64,000 nt of DNA from Chengkuizengella sp. SCS-71B. GTDB lineage: Bacteria > Bacillota > Bacilli > Paenibacillales > KCTC-33759. Positions within the stretch are counted from its first letter, which is position 1, and each line of letters starts with the position of its first letter. The notes beneath the pieces were generated by a model. It did no database searches, had not been told where the DNA came from, and saw only the letters and a program-made list of their open reading frames with translations. Location of the stretch: the NCBI RefSeq assembly GCF_040100845.1, contig NZ_JAZHSH010000001.1, positions 372,001-436,000 on the forward strand, read 5' to 3'. Shown in pieces: positions 58,818 to 64,000 of the stretch. Made by a program: the position numbers and the translations under genes.

Positions 58818-59015
58818 ATGAAAGAAGCAATTCATCCTAAATACGAACTAACTACAGTAACATGTGCTTGTGGAAATTCTTTTGAAGCAGGTTCTGTTAA
58901 GGAAAATCTTCGTGTTGAGATTTGTTCTAATTGTCATCCATTTTTCACTGGTAAGCAGAAGTTTGTTGATGCTGGTGGACGTGTGGATCGTTTCAAGAAA
59001 AAATATGGTCTATAA
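58818..59015 (+). CDS. rpmE: 50S ribosomal protein L31 (zinc-binding form)
   Basis: A 65-residue ribosomal protein. The four cysteines (CAC near residues 16-18, CSNC near 36-39) mark the zinc-binding type of L31, which Bacillus replaces with a zinc-free form under zinc limitation. The sequence [19 protein letters not shown] is typical. A good promoter lies upstream, and a very strong terminator follows. Confidence 0.95.
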   Translation: MKEAIHPKYELTTVTCACGNSFEAGSVKENLRVEICSNCHPFFTGKQKFVDAGGRVDRFKKKYGL

Positions 59016-59060
59016 GAAAACAACCAGTAAAAATAGGAATCTTATTTTTACAGCATATAG

Positions 59061-59102
59061 AAACCTTCTTTGGTTATCATAATAACCAAGGGAGGTTTTT
59101 TT
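59061..59102 (+). terminator. Strong terminator of rpmE that includes the next gene's Shine-Dalgarno
   Basis: Bases 59061-59077 pair fully with 59082-59098 (17-18 bp with two G-T pairs) around a CATA loop, followed by a T-run to 59102. The 3' arm contains GGGAGG, the ribosome-binding site of the lipoprotein gene that starts directly after the T-run at 59103. Confidence 0.85.
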
Positions 59103-59495
59103 ATGTGGAAAAAATGCTTTCTTTTATTAATGTCAGTTGTTGTTATGTGGATATTTACAGGATGTAACGCAGAGGATAATAATGTTCAAATGAAAAAATA
59201 TGAAAACGATGGTTATTTAGGGCTTACTAAGTCACTGCCTAATATGCCAACAAATCCGACTTATCATAACTATAGGAAAGATACAGAACTCGTTAAACAA
59301 TCTTTAAAAGGGATTGACGATGTTATTAACTCAACAGTTACAATTACAAACGGAGTAAACATGGTTATAACAATTCAAGTGCCTAACCATTTATCTAAAC
59401 AGGAAGCAAGACAAATTGAACAAAAAGTATATAAAGAAATAACGAAGCAATTACCAAGATATGAAGTATCTGTTCGTAGAAATAAATCTGGATAA
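59103..59495 (+). CDS. YhcN/YlaJ-family sporulation lipoprotein
   Basis: A 130-residue lipoprotein. The signal peptide ends in the lipobox IFTGC (Cys21). The C-terminal part, with SLKGIDDVINSTVTITNG and ARQIEQKVYKEITKQLP, fits the YhcN/YlaJ family, whose members occur in the spore inner membrane or coat. The ATG comes directly after the T-run of the rpmE terminator, and its ribosome-binding site GGGAGG is in the 3' arm of that hairpin. No nearby forespore gene helps to confirm the timing. Confidence 0.8.
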   Translation: MWKKCFLLLMSVVVMWIFTGCNAEDNNVQMKKYENDGYLGLTKSLPNMPTNPTYHNYRKDTELVKQSLKGIDDVINSTVTITNGVNMVITIQVPNHLSKQEARQIEQKVYKEITKQLPRYEVSVRRNKSG

Positions 59496-59516
59496 GATGG
59501 TAATCGTTTCTGAAGC

Positions 59517-59545
59517 TTGATATTTTTTGATGAATCAGATATACT
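59517..59545 (+). promoter_or_regulatory. SRP RNA promoter
   Basis: TTGATA (59517-59522) and TATACT (59540-59545) are separated by exactly 17 bases. The predicted start falls at about 59551, the first base of the SRP RNA. Confidence 0.75.
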
Positions 59546-59550
59546 TAATC

Positions 59551-59823
59551 TTGCCGTGCTAGACGGGGAGGTAGCGGTGCCCTGTAACCCGCAATCCGCT
59601 ATAGCGGGGTTGAATTCCAGTTAGAGGTATTGTTGATGTAATGTCAGCCTTTTACACGTAGTGTTGACGGTCAGGTCTCTCGCAATGGATGCCTATGAAT
59701 CCGGTCAGGTTCGGAAGAAAGCAGCCGTAAGTAGGATGTTTCATGTGCCGAGGGGTCGCCTGACTTGAGCTAACGATAAAAGCAGCGGTTATGTCGCAAT
59801 TATCAATAACTGGTGCACGGTAA
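59551..59823 (+). ncRNA. ffs: Signal recognition particle RNA, large Bacillus type (scRNA)
   Basis: An RNA of about 273 nt whose two ends pair (TTGCCGTGC with GCACGGTAA, one G-T pair). The conserved tip that binds Ffh is seen at 59701-59726 (CCGGTCAGGTTCGG, then AAGAAAGCAGCC). The Alu domain begins GGGGAGGTAGCGGTGCCCTG near the 5' end. Size and layout match the B. subtilis scRNA, which with Ffh and HBsu targets nascent membrane proteins. In B. subtilis it also lies near dnaX. A terminator follows. Confidence 0.93.
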
Positions 59824-59839
59824 AAAATGTTTAAATTAG

Positions 59840-59862
59840 ATCACCTGTAGGTGATTTTTTTT
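59840..59862 (+). terminator. Rho-independent terminator after SRP RNA
   Basis: ATCACC and GGTGAT around a TGTA loop, followed by eight T's. Confidence 0.8.
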
Positions 59863-60325
59863 ATAACTTAAGAATTTAAAAAATTTCAAATTCTAAGTTT
59901 CAATAAAAACTACCTCTAAAGAAAACTCGATGATTGGCAAGTCTAGACGAAGGCAGAATCGTTAGTTGCCCTTATACTATCTACATTTTAATTATTTTGC
60001 ATCAGCTCGACCTGATCTCATAACTATCCCCCTTAAAATTACTTAAAGATTTACCAACAAGCAATTTTTCCAAATTTCTAACTATTTATCTTATAAAAGT
60101 CGTTTTTTGTAATTTTTTTAATTTTATAATTTCCAGTTTTAAATATTGTGATAAGATAAACTTCTTGTTATAGCTTAAATAGAAAGATTTCCTCTAAAAG
60201 ATAGATTACTTTTTTGGATTTACTTACCATGTGAGATTTTTTTCGAATAAGGAGGAATTTTCTATACAAAGGTAGAATTAACTAATGATATACGATGGAA
60301 TTTGTTGGAATGGGAGGTTGAAGTA
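59863..60325. other. Gene-free stretch before the sensor kinase
   Basis: About 460 bases, very AT-rich, with no supported gene. It contains the sigma-H promoter at 60251-60280 and a possible 8-codon leader peptide (ATG at 60295, stop at 60319) that overlaps the kinase ribosome-binding site. Nothing else is evident. Confidence 0.6.
60251..60280 (+). promoter_or_regulatory. Sigma-H promoter of the sensor kinase
   Basis: GGAGGAATT (60251-60259), exactly 12 bases, then GTAGAATTA (60272-60280). Both elements match the sigma-H consensus RnAGGAwWW-N11/12-RnnGAATww at every position. The predicted start is near 60287, about 40 bases before the kinase TTG. Confidence 0.75.
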
Positions 60326-61744
60326 TTGTATACTCCAGTTACGTTAAAGTTCCCATATACGATAGAAAATTTACTTAACTCCCTTGAAGTTAAAAGTACA
60401 TCTATGTTAATAATAAATGAGAAAGATGAGGTTACTTTTAGTAATTCAGTATTTCTATCGGCTAGTGGTTATGTTGATATTGATGAACTTAACAACATTA
60501 AAATAAGAAACATTGTTCACTTCCAAGAACCTCTTAAGAATTTAGCCCAGACTTTACAAAATAATAATATATTAAGCATCCACACTAAAAACAAAACCAT
60601 TATTGAATCGACATACTCAGTAATATCATTACAAACCCATGATGATCAACACCAAGGCTTTTTAATTATGTTATATGACTTGCATAACTCTAACTTAATT
60701 CAACATTTTTCTGCAACTTTTATGAAGGATGTTAATCTCGGTGTTTTACTAATTAATAAAGAATTTCAATTGATTGATATTAGTGATATGGCCTGTACTA
60801 TATTTGGCATGAAAAAAGAGGAAGTAATCGATAAATCATTGGATGAGATTTTTAAGCCAGTTCCTAGAGAGTATCAGTTAGTACAACGTACCGTTCTAGA
60901 AGGACTGGTCACGAAAAATCATGCAGTATCTTGGATTAATGATTCACAAAGATTTGAGTTGCTAATGGATTCAAACACATTAAAGAACAGCAATGGAGAT
61001 ACTGTAGGAGCTTATATTATATTGAAAGATGTTTCTAATTTACGATCTCTTGAAGAGCAGGTTCAAAGAAGTGATCGTTTGGCTATGATTGGGCAAATTG
61101 CGGCAGGTACTGCACACGAAATCAGAAATCCGCTTACGTCTATTAAGGGATTTTTACAAGTTATTAAGAAATCACTGAAAGAAAATCAGATGAATCAAGA
61201 GTTTGAGTTTACGAATATTATGCTCACAGAAATTGATCGGATTAATGGATTAGTTAGTGAGTTTTTATTGTTAAGCAAGCCAAGAGATTTTGTGTTTGAA
61301 CAAGTAGATTTATCAAAAGTGATGCAAGAAATAAAACCTATTATACATAACGAAGCCATATTACATGATGTTGAAGTACAGTATCATTCTGCAAGCAATC
61401 TTCCATTTATATTGGCTAACACAGAGTTAATTAAGCAAGTATGTCTGAATATTTGCAAAAATGGAATTGAAGCCATGGTTGATGGAGGTACATTAAGCAT
61501 TACCGAAAAGATAGACGAAAGAAATAAGCAGGTAAGCATCGAAATTCACGATACAGGTCCTGGCATCCCTTCATTTTTAGTAGATAAAATATTTGATCCT
61601 TTTTTTACGACAAAACAAGAAGGTACCGGTTTAGGGTTATCTGTTTGCCAAAGAATAATACATGACATAGGTGGTTCTATAAGAGTGTCATCTAAAGGTT
61701 TTGGAACCACTTTTATTATTAGTATGCCACTTCCGGGTGGGTAG
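60326..61744 (+). CDS. Soluble PAS-domain sensor histidine kinase, sporulation type (KinA-like)
   Basis: A 472-residue cytoplasmic kinase without transmembrane segments. A first sensing region (about residues 10-125) is followed by a PAS domain (about 133-245). Next comes the HisKA domain with the phospho-acceptor His264 in GTAHEIRNPLTSIKGFLQ, and then the ATPase domain with NICKNGIEAM (N box), DTGPGIP, FDPFFTTK and GTGLGLS. The HxxxNP(L/F)TSIKGF type is shared by KinA and other kinases that phosphorylate Spo0F. The TTG at 60326 has GGGAGG 8 bases upstream. With a sigma-H promoter in front and spo0F in the same window, a role in sporulation start is likely. No response regulator is next to it. 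Confidence 0.85.
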   Translation: MYTPVTLKFPYTIENLLNSLEVKSTSMLIINEKDEVTFSNSVFLSASGYVDIDELNNIKIRNIVHFQEPLKNLAQTLQNNNILSIHTKNKTIIESTYSVISLQTHDDQHQGFLIMLYDLHNSNLIQHFSATFMKDVNLGVLLINKEFQLIDISDMACTIFGMKKEEVIDKSLDEIFKPVPREYQLVQRTVLEGLVTKNHAVSWINDSQRFELLMDSNTLKNSNGDTVGAYIILKDVSNLRSLEEQVQRSDRLAMIGQIAAGTAHEIRNPLTSIKGFLQVIKKSLKENQMNQEFEFTNIMLTEIDRINGLVSEFLLLSKPRDFVFEQVDLSKVMQEIKPIIHNEAILHDVEVQYHSASNLPFILANTELIKQVCLNICKNGIEAMVDGGTLSITEKIDERNKQVSIEIHDTGPGIPSFLVDKIFDPFFTTKQEGTGLGLSVCQRIIHDIGGSIRVSSKGFGTTFIISMPLPGG

Positions 61745-61775
61745 CCAGTTCGTGGATGAACTGGTGCATCGTTGA

Positions 61776-62085
61776 CCACAAGGATGTGGTCGTTTTTAGA
61801 GGTATACCTTGCCGGAGGATGTTTTGATGTCGACGTTCACCCAACTTATGGATGTGTTGGTGCCAGAATTGTCACATGGAGGTGACAGTTTATGATTGGC
61901 CACAAGGATGTGGTGGTCTTTAGTCGGGGAACATTAATTGGATGAACTGGTGCATCGTGACCAGCTCAAGGATGCGCTGGTGTCGGAATGGCCATAGGAC
62001 GTGGCAGATTATGATCGACCCACAAGGATGTGGTCGTTTTTAGAGGTATACCTTGCCGGAGGATGTTTTGATGTCGACGTTCACC
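61776..62085 (+). repeat. 66-bp exact direct repeat within the GGA-hairpin array
   Basis: Bases 61776-61841 recur without change at 62020-62085, 244 bases later. Each copy includes a GGA hairpin and the segment AGAGGTATACCTTGCCGGAG. A second exact repeat of 20 bases links 61753-61772 and 61939-61958. The array has therefore grown at least partly by duplication. Confidence 0.9.
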
Positions 62086-62112
62086 ATTACAATACAATTT
62101 AATTTAATGATT

Positions 62113-62189
62113 AAACCACTCAAGTTTTGATCTGCAACCCAATTGTTAGACACCATAATACAATTGGAGGTGTTCAAAGAGTGGTTTTT
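62113..62189 (+). terminator. Terminator-like compound hairpin at the end of the GGA array
   Basis: AAACCACTC (62113-62121) and GAGTGGTTT (62179-62187) form a 9-bp outer stem followed by T's. Inside lies CCAATTG/CAATTGG (62139-62167), and an alternative pairing ACACC/GGTGT competes with it. The inner part is a copy of the element at 15397-15444. Confidence 0.65.
62130..62177. repeat. Palindromic element, copy 2
   Basis: This is the inverted-orientation relative of 15397-15444, sharing CCCAATTGTTAGAC and ACAATTGGAGG. Here it forms the interior of the terminator hairpin. Confidence 0.5.
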
Positions 62190-62214
62190 CATATACAGAC
62201 ATATATAGTATAAT
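62186..62214 (+). promoter_or_regulatory. Candidate sigma-A promoter of dnaX
   Basis: TTTTCA (62186-62191), 17 bases, then a perfect TATAAT (62209-62214), 49 bases before dnaX. The -35 overlaps the T-run of the preceding terminator. Confidence 0.55.
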
Positions 62215-62262
62215 AATATGAAGTGGTTGTCAGAAAAAATCTAAATAAACTCGGAGAAAATA

Positions 62263-64000
62263 ATGAGTCATATTGCCTTATATCGCAAATGGAGATCACA
62301 AACTTTCCAAGAAGTCGTAGGACAAAAACATATCGTTCAAACCCTACAAAACTCTTTAAAAGAAAATCGTATTACACATGCATATTTGTTTAGTGGGCCT
62401 AGAGGGACAGGGAAAACAAGTACTGCAAAAATATTTGCTAAGGCATTAAACTGTGAATCTGGACCATCAATGGAGCCTTGTAATCAATGTAATGCATGTA
62501 AAAGAATCACTGACGGGGCAGTTATGGATGTGATGGAAATAGATGCAGCATCTAATAGAGGTGTTGAGGAAATCCGTGATATTCGTGATAAAGTTAAATA
62601 TGCTCCAACTGAAGTAAGATATAAAGTCTATATTATTGATGAAGTTCATATGCTAACGACGGAAGCTTTTAACGCTCTCTTGAAAACATTGGAGGAACCA
62701 CCAGCCCATGTTATCTTTATTTTGGCAACGACAGAACCTCATCGAATTCCGGCAACGATTATTTCAAGGTGTCAAAGGTTTGATTTTAAAAGAGTTGCTA
62801 TTGAAGAACAAGAGAAAAGAATGAGATTGATATGTGAACAAGAGAATATATCCATAGATGATGATGCACTTCAGTATATCGCACTTTTATCTGATGGAGG
62901 TATGAGAGATGCTTTGAGCTTGCTGGATCAAATTGTATCCTTCTCTGGTCAGCATATTTCGTATGGGCAAGTTATTGAAGCAACAGGTGGTATTGAGTCC
63001 AGTCAGTTTTTAAAGATAGCTGAAGCAGTGAAACAACAGAATGTAAGTGAAATACTTGTGTTGACGAACTATCTAATGCAAGAAGGAAAAAATGCTGATA
63101 AGTGTTTAGAAAGTTTAATCTATTACTACAGAGATTTATTAGTCATAAAAATGGTGGATAAAGCTCAGGACGTGACAGATCGTGTGTTAGATGTATCTAG
63201 TTATTCTGATTTAGCTGAAGCATATGAGAATGAAGAAGTTTTTCAAATTATTGATACGCTAAATCAGTATCAAGTAGAAATGAAATATGCTTCCAACCCG
63301 CAGACATTATTAGAAATCGCATTGATGAAAATTTGTACCTTAAATCATCAAGAGCAAAACACTGTACAATTACAAAAACTTTCACCACAATCAGAAGGTA
63401 ACGTGCAATTAAATGCTCAAATTAATTCCAATGATTCATCGATTGCAGCATTAATTCAAAGAGTTGAAGAGTTAGAAAAACGAATTTCAAAATGGGAAAA
63501 ATCAGGCGGGATCGAGTCTCTACCTTCACCAACTAATGAAAAGAAGCAACCTAAACAACCTATTGTAAAATTGAATGCACAATCGAAGGAAAAATTGCTT
63601 GGGTTTTTAAACGAAAAAGATCAGGAAGCCTTTAAACGAATTCTGTTAAAATGGAGTCAAGTATTAAATATAGTAAAGTCAAAAAAAATCACTTTACATG
63701 CTTGGTTAGTGGATGGTGAACCTGTTTCTGCAAAAAATAATATTGTATTGGTTGCTTTCAAAAATACAATCCATAGAGAAACAACAGAAAAACAAAACAA
63801 CAAACAAATGATTGAAGAAGTTCTCCATGAAGTATATAATGAACCCATCCATCTCAAAACAGTCATGTTAAAAGACTGGAATGATTTAGAATCCATGGGG
63901 GCTCAAGGTGCTCAGAAAACTGAACAGACGGAAAGTTTAGAGTTAGTGCCAGAACATCATGAAAATGAGGAGAAACAACAGAATTGGGTTGATGAGGCTG
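62263..64000 (+). CDS. dnaX: DNA polymerase III subunits gamma/tau, N-terminal part (runs off the right edge)
   Basis: The first 579 residues of the clamp-loader ATPase are in the window. Walker A GPRGTGKTST (Lys51), the four-Cys zinc module (Cys64, Cys73, Cys76, Cys79), Walker B VYIIDEVHML, the arginine finger in ISRCQRFDF and the domain III helices are present. A Lys- and Gln-rich linker then leads into the start of the tau-specific region. The ATG at 62263 follows GGAG. The gene loads the sliding clamp and links polymerase and helicase. In Bacillus only the full-length tau form is thought to be made. The 3' end, and recR/yaaK beyond it, lie outside. Confidence 0.96.
   Translation, partial: MSHIALYRKWRSQTFQEVVGQKHIVQTLQNSLKENRITHAYLFSGPRGTGKTSTAKIFAKALNCESGPSMEPCNQCNACKRITDGAVMDVMEIDAASNRGVEEIRDIRDKVKYAPTEVRYKVYIIDEVHMLTTEAFNALLKTLEEPPAHVIFILATTEPHRIPATIISRCQRFDFKRVAIEEQEKRMRLICEQENISIDDDALQYIALLSDGGMRDALSLLDQIVSFSGQHISYGQVIEATGGIESSQFLKIAEAVKQQNVSEILVLTNYLMQEGKNADKCLESLIYYYRDLLVIKMVDKAQDVTDRVLDVSSYSDLAEAYENEEVFQIIDTLNQYQVEMKYASNPQTLLEIALMKICTLNHQEQNTVQLQKLSPQSEGNVQLNAQINSNDSSIAALIQRVEELEKRISKWEKSGGIESLPSPTNEKKQPKQPIVKLNAQSKEKLLGFLNEKDQEAFKRILLKWSQVLNIVKSKKITLHAWLVDGEPVSAKNNIVLVAFKNTIHRETTEKQNNKQMIEEVLHEVYNEPIHLKTVMLKDWNDLESMGAQGAQKTEQTESLELVPEHHENEEKQQNWVDEA

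Larger units (their letters stand above)
61745..62190 (+). ncRNA. Candidate CsrA-binding (CsrB/RsmZ-like) RNA: array of GGA-loop hairpins
   Basis: Directly after the kinase stop lies an array of hairpins with GGA in the loop: 61745-61764 (loop GTGGAT), 61774-61791 (AAGGAT), 61838-61862 (ATGGAT), 61871-61886 (ATGGAG), 61900-61913 (AAGGAT), 61960-61981 (AAGGAT), 61991-62005 (AGGAC) and 62017-62035 (AAGGAT). Stem sequences differ (CCAGTTC/GAACTGG, GACCAC/GTGGTC, GTCAC/GTGAC, CCAGC/GCTGG), but the loops are conserved. That is the mark of repeated protein-binding RNA sites. I count 15 GGA triplets between 61745 and 62063. Several hairpins contain ACAAGGATGT, the core of the E. coli CsrA SELEX consensus. 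A terminator-like stem ends the region. Function as a CsrA-titrating RNA is inference. It could be a separate RNA or the 3' UTR of the kinase mRNA. Confidence 0.75.

Noticed and set aside
61741-62090. CRISPR array reading of the repeated hairpins before dnaX
   Set aside because: The repeats are not equally spaced, and only the loops are conserved while the stems differ. There are no cas genes, and the structure fits RNA protein-binding sites better.
59500-62262. tRNA gene near the SRP RNA, as in B. subtilis
   Set aside because: I found no T-loop (GGTTCRANNCC) or acceptor stem in this stretch.
63681-63688. Run of eight A's in dnaX as a programmed frameshift site
   Set aside because: I see no convincing stimulatory hairpin or upstream Shine-Dalgarno, and Bacillales are thought to make only tau.

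Overview
The window looks like chromosomal DNA from a low-GC, endospore-forming, flagellated member of the Bacillales, most likely Paenibacillaceae or a close relative. Three things point there: the Bacillus-type gene order ywiB-argS-rpoE-pyrG-spo0F-fba-murA-rho-rpmE, the large Bacillus-type SRP RNA near dnaX, and sporulation genes (spo0F, pdaA, a KinA-like kinase, pbpG, LysM coat-type proteins). Genus and species cannot be fixed from the sequence alone.

Layout. 1-8.3 kb: end of a surface polysaccharide cluster, with three family-4 glycosyltransferases, a CapK-like adenylate-forming enzyme, a polysaccharide deacetylase, an O-antigen-type polymerase and a MurJ-like flippase. 8.5-10 kb: the chain-length regulator and tyrosine kinase pair (CapA/CapB type) that would control its export. 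10.1-15.4 kb: a YihY membrane protein and a 1421-residue S-layer-homology surface protein. 15.5-24.6 kb: mixed metabolic and accessory genes (ilvA, a PD-(D/E)XK nuclease, ytoQ, a DUF421 gene set, a MATE exporter, a secreted K/E-repeat protein, lipL, an esterase) and a block of 156-bp tandem repeats. 24.9-29.8 kb: the complete pyruvate dehydrogenase operon pdhABCD, next to lipL, whose product lipoylates E2. 30-35 kb: pdaA, hflKC and a flagellar stator pair. 34.6-37.5 kb: probable spore-surface genes with matched sigma-K-like promoters. 37.5-46.1 kb: an M1 peptidase operon, ywhD, nagB-nagR with a NagR operator, a secreted helical-repeat protein and pbpG. 46.4-59 kb: speE, speB, ywiB, argS, an S8 protease, rpoE, pyrG, spo0F, fba, murA, rho, rpmE. 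59-64 kb: a sporulation-type lipoprotein, the SRP RNA, a PAS histidine kinase with a near-perfect sigma-H promoter, a structured RNA region, and the 5' part of dnaX.

The main discovery candidate is the roughly 440-nt region between the kinase stop codon and dnaX (61745-62190). It holds at least eight short stem-loops. Their stems differ in sequence and are each self-complementary, but almost every loop is A/G-N-GGA-N, several with the ACAAGGATGT core known as the preferred CsrA ligand. It ends in a terminator-like hairpin. This is the architecture of CsrB/RsmZ-type RNAs that titrate CsrA, which I do not know to have been described in Firmicutes. Its position directly behind a sigma-H-controlled, sporulation-type kinase suggests a link between the sporulation phosphorelay and CsrA-controlled motility.

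Other regulatory features read from sequence are a pyrG leader of the GGGC-start reiterative-transcription type, a terminator whose 3' arm carries the Shine-Dalgarno sequence of the next gene, and sigma-G-, sigma-H- and sigma-K-like promoters on sporulation genes.
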